Of a stretch of 64,000 nucleotides of DNA, positions 17,249 to 27,206 are shown piece by piece. Both the position numbers and the translations under genes were made by a program. The stretch comes from an uncultured Bacteroidales bacterium (GTDB lineage: Bacteria; Bacteroidota; Bacteroidia; Bacteroidales; F082): contig OMYA01000006.1 of the NCBI GenBank assembly GCA_900315175.1, positions 81,599 through 145,598 of the forward strand. The letters are read 5' to 3'. The notes beneath the pieces were generated by a model. That model saw only the letters and a program-made list of their open reading frames with translations. It was not told where the DNA came from and did not search any database. Each line of letters opens with the position of its first letter. The first letter of the stretch is position 1.

Positions 17249-18313
17249 TTAGAATAAAATTCTTGCACCGACTGAATGTGTACCTTTCCAGTGTGCTGTG
17301 TCGCGGTATGAATAGTCGAGACAGACCTTCAAACCCTTCTTGTTAAGAGGGGCCTGGACTGTGGCACCGAGTGACAAACCTCTGTTGACGTTTGTGCAGT
17401 CGGCTTCCTCGATACTCTTTGTGACACCGCTCTCGAATGTGTAACCACCACGGAGCATGAGGATGTCGCGGAACGAACCCTCAACACCGAAAATGAACTG
17501 GTCTTTCGAGAAAGCGTTTGAGTTGAAGTTGAAAGCGAGTGTCAAACGGCTTGCGTTTTCAAAGTTGAAATCGTATGCCGCAGCGATATTCAGCTGTGTA
17601 GGAAGCTCAAACTCGTCGGCGCGCTGCACCACTGTAAGGTCTGAACTCATGTCAGCCATAGCCACTTTGAATGAAAGACCGTCGCCGCTGTACTTCATGG
17701 TAGGTCCAATGTTCTTCAAGGCGATACCGAAGTGGATGTTATCGGTAACACCTGTCACATACTGGATACCTGCGTCCAAAGCGACACCTGTACCTTTCAT
17801 ATCTGTGATTGACTCGCTAATGATCTTCAATACAAAACCGCCGTGGATACTGTTTGAGAACGACTTCGCAATAGCGATGTTGATGTTCATCAAACTTGGC
17901 TTATAAGTACCAATACCACCGTCCGGGTTTTCTGTAGTTGTTCTCTGAATCTCACCGAAATTCATTGACATGACTGACAAACCAGCGACCACTGATTCTG
18001 AAACGCGTGCCAGAAAACCGAATGACACAACACTTGTTCCTGAACCGGCAAGCCAGTTGGTATATGAGAAGTCAAGATCCATTGTATTCGTGAAAGAGAT
18101 ACCTGCCACGTTACTCCAAATAGCATCAACACCTTTGACGCTTGCCATACCGGCATTGCCCCATCCCGATGATGCTGCCCATGGGTTAACCAGCAATTCG
18201 TTTGCACCTGCTTGACCTGCTCTATCCTTATTACCTGCGAATGCTTCTGTGCTCGTAAATCCAATAATGATTGTCAAGCTTAATGTTACGATAGTTCTAA
18301 ATAACTTTTTCAT
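17249..18313 (-). CDS. PorV/PorQ family outer-membrane protein
   Basis: This 354-residue FadL-like beta-barrel has a signal peptide cleaved near AFAG (residue 27) and a C-terminal aromatic residue (ILF). Alternating hydrophobic strands and the N-terminal NPWAASSGWGNAGMAS segment match PorV/PorQ-family proteins. PorV shuttles T9SS cargo from the translocon to the attachment complex. Here it ends a minus-strand series with a large T9SS-sorted protein 32 bp upstream and a TonB-dependent receptor before that, a recurrent arrangement in Bacteroidota. It could be a cargo-dedicated PorV paralogue rather than the housekeeping copy. Confidence 0.82.
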   Translation of the reverse strand: MKKLFRTIVTLSLTIIIGFTSTEAFAGNKDRAGQAGANELLVNPWAASSGWGNAGMASVKGVDAIWSNVAGISFTNTMDLDFSYTNWLAGSGTSVVSFGFLARVSESVVAGLSVMSMNFGEIQRTTTENPDGGIGTYKPSLMNINIAIAKSFSNSIHGGFVLKIISESITDMKGTGVALDAGIQYVTGVTDNIHFGIALKNIGPTMKYSGDGLSFKVAMADMSSDLTVVQRADEFELPTQLNIAAAYDFNFENASRLTLAFNFNSNAFSKDQFIFGVEGSFRDILMLRGGYTFESGVTKSIEEADCTNVNRGLSLGATVQAPLNKKGLKVCLDYSYRDTAHWKGTHSVGARILF

Positions 18314-18345
18314 GATCGTGTACTTTTAATTTGTTCGCAAAATAA

Positions 18346-21300
18346 TTAGAATGTATTTAAGTCAACCTGACGCATTGCGCAATAGAACTTAACAGTATGT
18401 TCGCCACCGTTAACGTTATCTTTCACGTGGATGATGTAGATACCGCTCGCGATAGGTGTGTTAGCATGGTTGGTCAAATCCCAATCTATTGACGTCACTG
18501 GTGAGTCTTTCTTGAACTGACGAATCTTTGTTCCGTTTACACTGTAAATCGTAACAACGCACTGGTCAGGAAGGTTGGCGATCTTAACTCTGTGGATAAG
18601 AGCGTTAGACTCATAGTTAGCGTATGCATAGTATGGGTTTGGAACTACCTGGATGAGGTCAAGGTCTGATTTGCCCTTAACTGCATCCTTGTAAGTCGGA
18701 CCATATCCCTTGGTTGAGAATGTGTAGTATGGGAAGTAACCTTTGTGGTTAACTGTGTCAACAAGTTCTTCTGACTCAACTTGCAATGGCATGGTGCTAT
18801 AACCTAATTGATAAGGTTTGCTGATACGGACTGAAATCTTGACAGGATTACCTTCTGGCAACCATTGTCTGCCTTCAATTGCCATTGGCATACCAGCCCA
18901 AATTGGCTGACCCCAGAATGCAGTCTTATAAACTCTGCTCTGTGAAGCTGTTTCAATAAGGGTCATCTTATCAATCAAATACTTACCACCGTCATATGCA
19001 GGGCATGTGAAGTCATTACCTTGCATCACAGCACCTTTATGCATTGGGAAGATGTAGACATAGTGTTTACCACCAAATACTGGAGTGCCGTCGACCTGGT
19101 CAAAAACGACAGGGTCTAAGAGCTGATAATCAGCAGGACCGTCAGCAGTTCTCTGCATCAACGCTGGTGGGTTCAACAACATATCACGTCCGTTGAGATC
19201 CGGATAGAATGAGTCTTCACCGAAACCGATGTTGAAACGAGTACCTGTTTCAATATCTATTGCATAACCTGGGAACCACCCCATACCGTATGCACTGATG
19301 TAATTGGCGTCGTTCTCATTGTCGCTGGCATCCATATTCAACGCTTCCTGATATGAAGCTGCTGCTGGATTACCGTTCTTGTCGACTGACGGAGCTCTAC
19401 GGATACTGAATGGCTGAGCATTGTTCTCTGACATGCTTGCATTCAAACACATCTCAAACACAGGGCAACGAGTCCATTTTGACTTATCGGCTGTCAGCAC
19501 GATATCGATTGATCCTGTCTTCACAAAGATAGTGTCCTTATGGCTGGTCAATTCATACATAGGGCCAGGGTTATTAGCACCTGAGTTACCAGACCAGTTA
19601 ACGAGCAAGTATGGTGCCCATGTACCGTTAGCAATCTTTTCGTAGTTTGCATCCGGGTCATAAGGTTTTGATGTCTTTGTTGACTCTGACTCAACACTAT
19701 AGTCGTTGTTCTGTTTGTTATCCTGGTCAGCATAATTACCGGCACGGATCCAGTTCAAAGCGTTAGATGCGATAGCATCGCTATCTTTGATACCGCCAAG
19801 CCAACGGTTAGAACTGTCAGCGTATGTCACTGATGATGTTATGAGACCATTGTTTGGTGACAATATTGAGAACACCTGTTTTGCGTCACTGCTACCTGGA
19901 GCGCCGCCGGTAGTACCTACCTTATAAGGACCGATATTCCAGCACTGCTGAATGTCAATTGAGATACCTCTGTCAAGGAACAGCTTCTCACTTGAGAGCT
20001 CGGTTGTTGTGTCTGATTCAAACACTTCACCTGTCTCAAGGTCTTTCAAAGACCACATGAAAACTTTCATATCCTGGCTATCACCTGAGATACCGGTATT
20101 TCCAGTAACATGCTGAACAGTGACTGTTCTGAAATCATGGAACCAAAGAGCATAATCTGTAGGTCTTACGTTCAATGGGTCAACAATCTTAACATTGACA
20201 GGACCGTAGCCTCTCTTGTATGTTGGGTGATAGATAACTGGATAGTCAGGATCACCGAACTTGTTGGTTTCGCTTGCGATAGGACGTGAGAGCAGCTCTT
20301 CGACGTCAGCGTCTGACATCTCGAGGTGGTTGCCGCCGTTTCCGATACCAGTCCAACGGTTGATGACTGGCTGGTCGCCGTATGATGAGTTGATGACTGT
20401 ACCATTCACAATCTTATGTGGAACAGCTGAATACAACTTGATGTTCTTACGACCTGCGAGGTAAGGAAGTTTCTGTCCCTGACCTTGTGTTGTCTCAGGA
20501 TCGTATTCTCTATAGTTGTTGTAAGCGTAAGCTATTGCCATGAAATAATATGTGTGGTGGTTCACCAATGTAGGGTCGTTGTTCTTTGTGAATGCGTCTT
20601 GTGTAACAACGAATGAGTGTTGGATACCATTGTCAGCGCCTTCAACCATGACTGTTGGGACACTGTATCCGATGTAGTCATCATAGATGAAGTTTACAAG
20701 TCTGCTGACATTGTTCTTAATATCGCACTGGTAGATCAAACGAGCTTTTGTCTCATCTGTCAATTCGTCAACACTGACTTCCTGGTTGGCGAGCTGATAG
20801 ATCTGATAACCTTCGAAATGGAAGTACTTGTCGAATTCGACATATTTGCCATTGATAGTGTCTCCATCAGGAATGTTAGGATCTAGTTCTTCATAGTCTT
20901 CGTTAGCGTTATTTGATGATTCTGAATTTGACAGATAGATGATGAGTTGTCTGTCGAGTTCACGGATTGTCAAATCAGGGGCGTTAGGTCCGTCGAGGAC
21001 TTTGAAGCAGTTATCGAACATTGACTGGCACTTATCGTCGACTTTACGGAGGAGTTCGACTGAAGCCCAAGCAGTACCTGTGGTAGCGCGTGCCCACGGC
21101 ACACCGAATGTGATGTAGTTAACAGCGCCTGCCTTCAATGTGAAAGGACCAGCTGACTGCATGAAACGACGGTCCTCAGGTGGGTTAGGTCCACCGTTGT
21201 TACCTGTCTCTTCGCTCCAGTATTTGCCGTTTTGGTTGAAGCCGCCGTTAGGCACCAAACCGCCAGTACCCCAGTTGCAAGGGTCTGAATCGAATGGGAA

Positions 21301-22698
21301 CATGAAGTCGCAAGCTGGGCCGACTGTACCGGCAGCGCCTGGGACAGCTGTACCACCATACTGCATCTTAGCACCATTTTTCCAGATACCTCTAAGGAGG
21401 AGGTAGTATTCAGCAGCGACATCAGGGTCACCATAAACTGAGTTGTTTGAGTTGTTGTGATACACGAAACGGCGCATACCGAAACGTTCGTCATCGATGA
21501 TGCCGTTGCCGAAGTTCACACCATTGATACTCTCATCGCAGAGTTGGTTGCCATCAGCGTCATACTTAGGGTTGTCAAGTCCATCAGGATCGAGGTAAGG
21601 ACCTTGGAAGAAGTCGACGCCGACCGCTGGAGGGTTTGGACCGTAAGCTTCTGTCTGACCATTACCATCGATAGGAGCGCCGTTGTAACCATAACCGAGA
21701 CCACGAGAAACGTCGCAACCGATGTAGTCGTCCTTAGCATAACCAAGGTCAACGTCTGTCCATGGTGAGAAGTAGGTGTTGGTCAAAGTATAGGTTGAAC
21801 GGTTGATAATCTCGTAGCTATAGAATGTCATGTTGTTGATCTCATCATTTGTCGAGAAGGCAAATGCTTGAGCTCTGATTTCCATACCGATAGCTGAGCC
21901 GCCGGTTTCTGTGTGAGCGTTACCTTTATCGTTGAACACCCACCAGAGGGTCTGGTCACCTTTGATGACTTGGTCGGCGAGGATAGATCCGTGAACTGTA
22001 CCTTCATTAACCTCTTCCATTGTAGGGACTTGTGTGTGGCAGAGTTCATTGGTGATATCGTAGTATGGATAGTCACCTTGTGATGGGTCATAAGTACCAT
22101 CTTCGTCTCTATCATAGAAAGGAGCGAGGTAGTAGCTCATGCCTCTTGCCGGGTCGCCATGGGCAGGCCAGTTCAAAATGTTGGTTGGAATTTCGTATCC
22201 TGGGAGAGGAATACCGTTTTCATCACAATTCTGGAGGAAGTCATCGACTTCGGCGCGTGTGATGTTGTACATTTTATCGTACTCCATACATGTTGCAGCG
22301 TCGATAGATGCAGTTCCATCAACTGTAAGAGGACCAGTCCAGAAGTCGTTACCGATCTGACGGAAACGGATAGCGGCGCACTTCAACTGGTTGTTGATGT
22401 CCATACCTGCGATCCAAAGTGATCCTGCATACAATGAAGTTGCTGAACCGTTAGCTGGGATGTAGTACTTAGATCCTGAACCACCCGGAAGATCCCACCA
22501 CATATCACCGCCGGCGTTGACACGCACTCTGGCGTTGTTGATGTTCAACCAAGCGTAGGTCGAAGATGGTGTACATCCAGCAGTGGTTTGTTTCAGATTC
22601 CGAGTTTGTGGGCCATTCATCTTGACCTTCTCGGCTCTTACTTCAGTTACACTTGCAATAAGAAATGCAACAGTTAATAAACGAATTATAGTCTTCAT
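18346..22698 (-). CDS. Large secreted protein with T9SS type A sorting domain
   Basis: This 1,450-residue protein has a signal peptide (about residues 1-22) and a C-terminal Por-secretion-like domain: VVPNPYYAYANYE, then VTIYSVNGTKIRQF, then IASGIYIIHVKDN, typical of T9SS type A signals. The C-terminus runs about ten residues past the usual end. The body is rich in Asn, Asp, Gly and Tyr and contains a calcium-like DRDEDGTYDPSQGDYPYYD stretch near residue 195. No enzymatic motif was recognised. The upstream TonB-dependent receptor and the PorV-like gene downstream suggest a surface complex of receptor, secreted partner and porin-like carrier. Confidence 0.82.
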   Translation of the reverse strand: MKTIIRLLTVAFLIASVTEVRAEKVKMNGPQTRNLKQTTAGCTPSSTYAWLNINNARVRVNAGGDMWWDLPGGSGSKYYIPANGSATSLYAGSLWIAGMDINNQLKCAAIRFRQIGNDFWTGPLTVDGTASIDAATCMEYDKMYNITRAEVDDFLQNCDENGIPLPGYEIPTNILNWPAHGDPARGMSYYLAPFYDRDEDGTYDPSQGDYPYYDITNELCHTQVPTMEEVNEGTVHGSILADQVIKGDQTLWWVFNDKGNAHTETGGSAIGMEIRAQAFAFSTNDEINNMTFYSYEIINRSTYTLTNTYFSPWTDVDLGYAKDDYIGCDVSRGLGYGYNGAPIDGNGQTEAYGPNPPAVGVDFFQGPYLDPDGLDNPKYDADGNQLCDESINGVNFGNGIIDDERFGMRRFVYHNNSNNSVYGDPDVAAEYYLLLRGIWKNGAKMQYGGTAVPGAAGTVGPACDFMFPFDSDPCNWGTGGLVPNGGFNQNGKYWSEETGNNGGPNPPEDRRFMQSAGPFTLKAGAVNYITFGVPWARATTGTAWASVELLRKVDDKCQSMFDNCFKVLDGPNAPDLTIRELDRQLIIYLSNSESSNNANEDYEELDPNIPDGDTINGKYVEFDKYFHFEGYQIYQLANQEVSVDELTDETKARLIYQCDIKNNVSRLVNFIYDDYIGYSVPTVMVEGADNGIQHSFVVTQDAFTKNNDPTLVNHHTYYFMAIAYAYNNYREYDPETTQGQGQKLPYLAGRKNIKLYSAVPHKIVNGTVINSSYGDQPVINRWTGIGNGGNHLEMSDADVEELLSRPIASETNKFGDPDYPVIYHPTYKRGYGPVNVKIVDPLNVRPTDYALWFHDFRTVTVQHVTGNTGISGDSQDMKVFMWSLKDLETGEVFESDTTTELSSEKLFLDRGISIDIQQCWNIGPYKVGTTGGAPGSSDAKQVFSILSPNNGLITSSVTYADSSNRWLGGIKDSDAIASNALNWIRAGNYADQDNKQNNDYSVESESTKTSKPYDPDANYEKIANGTWAPYLLVNWSGNSGANNPGPMYELTSHKDTIFVKTGSIDIVLTADKSKWTRCPVFEMCLNASMSENNAQPFSIRRAPSVDKNGNPAAASYQEALNMDASDNENDANYISAYGMGWFPGYAIDIETGTRFNIGFGEDSFYPDLNGRDMLLNPPALMQRTADGPADYQLLDPVVFDQVDGTPVFGGKHYVYIFPMHKGAVMQGNDFTCPAYDGGKYLIDKMTLIETASQSRVYKTAFWGQPIWAGMPMAIEGRQWLPEGNPVKISVRISKPYQLGYSTMPLQVESEELVDTVNHKGYFPYYTFSTKGYGPTYKDAVKGKSDLDLIQVVPNPYYAYANYESNALIHRVKIANLPDQCVVTIYSVNGTKIRQFKKDSPVTSIDWDLTNHANTPIASGIYIIHVKDNVNGGEHTVKFYCAMRQVDLNTF

Positions 22699-22721
22699 AT
22701 TATCAGTATTTATTTTTCTGT

Positions 22722-25700
22722 TTAGAAGTTAAAGATCATACCAATTCTAATCTGACGTGGTGAGGAGTAATGGTACATATTGTCTACATACAATCTGTAC
22801 AATTCTGAATACGAATCAGCATTTGTCTGGTTTGCGATTTCACGCTGCCATTCAGGAGCTGAGAGGTAACCATCGTCATCAGGATTACCGGTTGATGAAT
22901 AGACATCAACGATATTCTTTGAATTAAGTACGTTGAGCACTTGGAGATAAACGTTCAGATAAGCTGGACGTCTTTCACCTTCTTTCTTGCCGAGTTTAAG
23001 GTCGATATCCTTGTCGAGTTTCATATCGAAGCGGAATGCCCATGGTAGGCGTGATCCGTAGTATGAACCTTTCAAGAGTTTAGTACCTTGGGTGATAGGT
23101 GAGTTGATGTTGCTCTGAGCTGTGTAAGGAGTACCTGAACCACCGTTCATTGTGACGGCGAGACCAGTGTTGGCGAGCCATTGGATAGGTTTCTTGCCTG
23201 ATTTCTCGCGTTTTGACACAGGGCCGTTGTAGTCCTTGCCGCTTGCGAAACGGTAATCCAATGAGATGTTGAACTGGTGACGACGGTCCCAAGGCATAGC
23301 GAATGTTGAACGCAAGTTAGGAACACCAGCTGCGATCAAAGCTTCCATTGTGGTTGATGAAGCACCAGTAGCGTTGGAATACTGCAGTGTGTAAGAGGCA
23401 CGCAGACGGACGTTCTTGGTTCTACGCAAGTCGTATGATGCTGTGAGACCTTTCACAGTACCGAAGTCCAAGTTGCTGTATGATGAGTAATCCTTAGGAT
23501 AAGCACCTGTGTAACGGTACATCTGAATCATGTTACGGAACTCCTTATAGTAAGCAGTGATTGTCATTGATGACGTGTTGGTCAGCTTTTGGGTGAAACC
23601 GAGCTCATAGTCGATTGTCTGTGAAGGTTTCAAAGCTGGGTTGTTGATAGTACTGCTGTTCTGCTCGAAGTAGTAATAATCATAGATGTTGGTCTGGATG
23701 TTTGTAGGGCGCTGTGTCAACACGTCATAGTGAGCGAAGAACAGAGCGTCGTCTGAAATCGGGAATGAGAAGGAGATACGAGGCATCACTGTCCACTGTG
23801 GGTTGTAATCCTTGAATGACTTAGCGTCAACGTGAGACTGGTCTTTATCCTTCACCCATGCTGTGACACCGTTACCGGCGTTCAAAGTTGTAGGGTCGCT
23901 GATTTCAGCACCTTCTGCATTGTACCAAGTGTTATCGATACGATAACCCATGACTTGAGTAATATCCTTAATATTATTAACATACACTGCGTAGTCGCTG
24001 CCGATGTTATCCGGGACGTCAACTGAAGTACCGTTAGGAAGGATGAGTTTACCGTTGTTCATCTTATCGCCTACTGTATAGTAATCATAGAGGATATATG
24101 GGTCTTTCAAGACTTTCTGGTTAGCGTCGAAGCGGTCGACACGGACACCGATGTTGAAGATAAGGTCTTTGAAAGCGAACTTATCCTGGAGGTAACCTGC
24201 CATGTAGATAGGTCTGTATGAGCCTACCGGACGTGTATAGTTACCGTTTTCATCTGTTTCTGTGAAGAAGTCATCGAAGCTTGGCTGTTTCTTAAGTTTC
24301 TTGCCGAGGTAGTCATAACCTGTGTATGACACGTATGAGTTACCGTCCTGGGTCAACTCGTCTGGTGTGAACATGCTGATGTCGAAGCCGTCCTGGAGGT
24401 AAGCTTTGTGCATGACACCGTCTCTGTCGTAGTATTCAATTGAGTTGTCGTTGAAATCGTATGAGTCAGTATTGATCCAGTCGACGCCTGTTGTGCTAAG
24501 GCCGAGGGCTGAACGGAGGTTCTTGTCGAACTGATACTGGTCGGCAGCGTTGTACATTCTGTAGAATTTCACTGTATCAACGAAGCCGTTGTAGCTGACG
24601 ATTTCAGGGTTATTGACATCCAACTGATCGATATGGAAGTTGGCAAGGTTTCTCATGAGGTACCACAAGTTACGGCCATTAACGTTCCATGATCTGTTGT
24701 TACGCTGTTCGTACTGGAGACCGAATTTGATTTCATGGTTGCCAATTGTCATAGCTGTTGCAAGGTTCACTGCGAACTGGTCGCTTTCAGCATAGCCGTA
24801 GTTTGCCTGGATTGTACCAGGAGCAGCATACAAGCCATAGAAAGGTGATGGTGAACCTGAGTTGAGAAGACCCTGGCTGAGCTGGATATCGTCGAAGTTT
24901 GTATAGTGTCCTGTAGGATCATCATATAAGTCATAAATCATAGAGGTGTATTTGGCGAGCAATGGGTTGTAGTCTGATGGTGCGAAAGTGACCAATGTAT
25001 CATAATCCCATGATGCTGTGTGCCAAACGTTTGTATAAGTATGACCGTTCACTGTGATGGCTGTATCCATTGTGTAAGAAGGGGTCTTATAGATGGAATA
25101 CTTACCGAGGTAACCATATCTCCAGATATCTTTCTTATGGTCTGGGTCATAGTTTGAACGATTCACTCTTGAGTAGTCGACCTGCAAGCTATAGTAGAAG
25201 TTCTTGATAAGAGATGTGCTTTCAGCTGACGTTGGGAATCTCTGGGTGAAACGGCCATAGACGCTCCAGTTCTGATAGTCATCGATATAGTTCTTATCGT
25301 AGTTAAAGTACTCCTGACTACGTTGGAATACGTTAGATTTCTGTTTCATGTAGCTACCGCCAACAGTGAGGTTGATGGTTTCGGTGGTACGGATACTCAC
25401 GTTACCTCTGGTGTTGATTGACCAGTTTGATGTGTTCTGTGAGTTCTTCACATACTCCATTGAGCCCATTCTTGTGAACTCACCGTTAGGATAGACACCT
25501 TGTCCGTCGCTAGCGAGGCGGAGAGGATGTTCCTTGATATAATCCAACCATTCGTCGCTTGCTTTATGGTGACCAATTGCAGAGATCGCGCCATCTTTGT
25601 TACGGGTGAACTCACCAGCGATGAAGAATCCTAAGAGAGCTGTCTCAGATTTCTTACCTTTGATGAGAGGACCTTGGGCGTTGACGCCGACTCTGGTGTG

Positions 25701-26432
25701 GCCATAGCCGTCAATTGACTGTTCGACTTCCAAACCTGCGCCGAATGTTCTAGAAGGGCCTTTAGTTGTCATGTTGATAATACCGCCGGTGACGTCGCCG
25801 TACATAGCAGGGGTACCTGAAAGCATGACCTCGACTTGGTCGATGGCTGACTGAGGCACCGAGTGGCTACCGATGACGCGGACACCGTCGATGTAATAAA
25901 CTGTACCTTCAGAACGTGCACCACGCATGTTACCGACTTCACCGTCTGACGAGAACACGCCACCGACGGTAGCAGCAACAGCTTCTGCCGAACGGTTAGG
26001 CATCTTCGCGATTTCCTCGGCGGTGATGGTAGCACCCGCTGAAGTCTGGTCCTTTGAAATCAAAGGCACTTTGTAGTCGACAATCTCGACAGCATCAAGC
26101 ACTTCCGACTGCATGCTCATCTTGATGTCTTGGAAGGTAATCTTGTTACCTGGGATAACAACGCCTGTCATAACGACAGTGTTGTAGCCAACGAATGTTG
26201 CTCTCAGGTCGTAAGTTCCCGGAGGAATAGGGTTGATGTCATAGTTACCGTCAAAGTCCGTACTGGCACCACCCACCTGCGTACCGCCGTTTTCCAAAAC
26301 GACATTGGCAAATGCGATAGGCTCTCCGGTATCCTTGTCAGTAATGACGCCCTTGAGACGACCTTGTTGTGCAAGTGCCAACGACCACGACGTCAGCACG
26401 ATGCAGAGTAAAAATAGTAATTTTTTTAACAT
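22722..26432 (-). CDS. TonB-dependent outer-membrane receptor with N-terminal carboxypeptidase-like domain
   Basis: This 1,236-residue receptor has a signal peptide ending near LALAQ. A carboxypeptidase regulatory-like domain follows (residues about 25-110, GRLKGVITDKDTGEPIAF). Next come a plug domain (about 135-225, with YYIDGVRV and GGIINMTTKGPS) and a 22-strand barrel ending in aromatic IRIGMIFNF. A TonB box is not clear, but the plug is well formed. It heads the module with the T9SS protein and PorV-like porin (23 and 32 bp gaps). Its promoter at 26496-26526 has a TTG-20-TAATTTTG layout. Unlike SusC proteins, it has no SusD neighbour, so the substrate is not a typical glycan-utilisation locus product. 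Confidence 0.92.
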   Translation of the reverse strand: MLKKLLFLLCIVLTSWSLALAQQGRLKGVITDKDTGEPIAFANVVLENGGTQVGGASTDFDGNYDINPIPPGTYDLRATFVGYNTVVMTGVVIPGNKITFQDIKMSMQSEVLDAVEIVDYKVPLISKDQTSAGATITAEEIAKMPNRSAEAVAATVGGVFSSDGEVGNMRGARSEGTVYYIDGVRVIGSHSVPQSAIDQVEVMLSGTPAMYGDVTGGIINMTTKGPSRTFGAGLEVEQSIDGYGHTRVGVNAQGPLIKGKKSETALLGFFIAGEFTRNKDGAISAIGHHKASDEWLDYIKEHPLRLASDGQGVYPNGEFTRMGSMEYVKNSQNTSNWSINTRGNVSIRTTETINLTVGGSYMKQKSNVFQRSQEYFNYDKNYIDDYQNWSVYGRFTQRFPTSAESTSLIKNFYYSLQVDYSRVNRSNYDPDHKKDIWRYGYLGKYSIYKTPSYTMDTAITVNGHTYTNVWHTASWDYDTLVTFAPSDYNPLLAKYTSMIYDLYDDPTGHYTNFDDIQLSQGLLNSGSPSPFYGLYAAPGTIQANYGYAESDQFAVNLATAMTIGNHEIKFGLQYEQRNNRSWNVNGRNLWYLMRNLANFHIDQLDVNNPEIVSYNGFVDTVKFYRMYNAADQYQFDKNLRSALGLSTTGVDWINTDSYDFNDNSIEYYDRDGVMHKAYLQDGFDISMFTPDELTQDGNSYVSYTGYDYLGKKLKKQPSFDDFFTETDENGNYTRPVGSYRPIYMAGYLQDKFAFKDLIFNIGVRVDRFDANQKVLKDPYILYDYYTVGDKMNNGKLILPNGTSVDVPDNIGSDYAVYVNNIKDITQVMGYRIDNTWYNAEGAEISDPTTLNAGNGVTAWVKDKDQSHVDAKSFKDYNPQWTVMPRISFSFPISDDALFFAHYDVLTQRPTNIQTNIYDYYYFEQNSSTINNPALKPSQTIDYELGFTQKLTNTSSMTITAYYKEFRNMIQMYRYTGAYPKDYSSYSNLDFGTVKGLTASYDLRRTKNVRLRASYTLQYSNATGASSTTMEALIAAGVPNLRSTFAMPWDRRHQFNISLDYRFASGKDYNGPVSKREKSGKKPIQWLANTGLAVTMNGGSGTPYTAQSNINSPITQGTKLLKGSYYGSRLPWAFRFDMKLDKDIDLKLGKKEGERRPAYLNVYLQVLNVLNSKNIVDVYSSTGNPDDDGYLSAPEWQREIANQTNADSYSELYRLYVDNMYHYSSPRQIRIGMIFNF

Positions 26433-26495
26433 ACCTTGAATTTTTATGTTATACTATCAAATAATTTCCATTTTTCAGGACACATTTTTAGGGTT

Positions 26496-26526
26496 CAAAA
26501 TTACAACAAATTTTTCATACCGACAA
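26496..26526 (-). promoter_or_regulatory. Predicted promoter of the TonB-receptor operon
   Basis: On the minus strand TTG (26524-26526) is followed after 20 nt by TAATTTTG (26496-26503), close to the Bacteroidota consensus TTTG-N19-21-TAnnTTTG. The leader to the ATG at 26432 is about 58 nt. Confidence 0.55.
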
Positions 26527-26709
26527 TCAATTAATTGCAATTTAGGAAAAATATTTTTCAACATTTTCAGTTAAAACATTGTAACACGTTAGAAATAAAC
26601 ATTTTATAATTGGAGAATTTATATGAAATTTTTTGATAAAAATTAAATTTTAGGGTTTTAGGAAAGATTTTTAATCCACATTTTGGCCTCTTTTTGTCAA
26701 AAAAAATAT
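26527..26709. other. AT-rich intergenic region between divergent genes
   Basis: About 180 bp separate the two divergent promoters (minus-strand elements at 26496-26526, plus-strand box at 26710). It is very A/T rich. No gene, repeat or RNA was recognised in it. Confidence 0.5.
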
Positions 26710-26717
26710 TAATTTTG
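26710..26717 (+). promoter_or_regulatory. Predicted -7 box for the Rieske-like lipoprotein
   Basis: TAATTTTG fits TAnnTTTG and is 18 bp before ATG 26736. It argues against the longer open frame that begins at 26694. Confidence 0.5.
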
Positions 26718-26735
26718 CACCAAAATAATTTTGAA

Positions 26736-27173
26736 ATGAGACGTTTTTTGAAAACTTCGATGATTTTTTTTGTCGCTTTAATGGCAATTTTTGCCGTTTC
26801 GTGCAACAGCAGACCTGATAATCCTAACACGCCAGAGATAAGCCTTAACTTTGTGATATACCCTAACACCATTGAGTTTCAGGAACTTAACGCTGTAGGT
26901 GGTTGGATGTATATCACTGCTCCATTGCCAAGCTATGGTATTATTATATATAGGTATCATGTTGACGAGTTCAGAGCATACGAGCGCATGGCGCCCAACG
27001 ATCCTTATGCCTGTCCCAACAACCGTTTGATTGTGGAGATGCCTTTTGTTGTCGACACCTGCCTAAATTATAAATATTCTATTCTTGATGGGAGCATCAT
27101 CGAAGGCACTGGCTATCCTTTGACGCAGTATTTCACGCAGTATGACGGCACTGCGCTGAGGGTTTACAATTAA
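26736..27173 (+). CDS. Rieske-like lipoprotein with lost iron-sulfur ligands
   Basis: This protein of 145 residues has a lipoprotein signal ending FAVSC (Cys23). Its C-terminal half resembles a Rieske [2Fe-2S] fold: 'YRYHVDEFRAYERMAPNDP', then a first ligand loop 'ACPNN' and a second loop 'CLNYKYSILDGS', then GTGYPLTQY. A true Rieske centre uses Cys-x-His and Cys-x-x-His. Here Cys93 and Cys109 remain, but the His positions are Asn95 and Tyr112, so no normal cluster can form. The two Cys might form a disulfide or simply be relics. Similar small lipoproteins of unknown role are found in Bacteroidota. Monocistronic, with its own promoter and terminator. Confidence 0.6.
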   Translation: MRRFLKTSMIFFVALMAIFAVSCNSRPDNPNTPEISLNFVIYPNTIEFQELNAVGGWMYITAPLPSYGIIIYRYHVDEFRAYERMAPNDPYACPNNRLIVEMPFVVDTCLNYKYSILDGSIIEGTGYPLTQYFTQYDGTALRVYN

Positions 27174-27176
27174 AAA

Positions 27177-27200
27177 AAACGGCGTTTGAAGACGCCGTTT
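27177..27200. terminator. Bidirectional terminator
   Basis: AAACGGCGT and ACGCCGTTT form a 9-bp stem with A- and T-runs on both sides. It separates the plus-strand lipoprotein gene from the convergent ahcY gene and can serve both. Confidence 0.85.
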
Positions 27201-27206
27201 TTTTAT

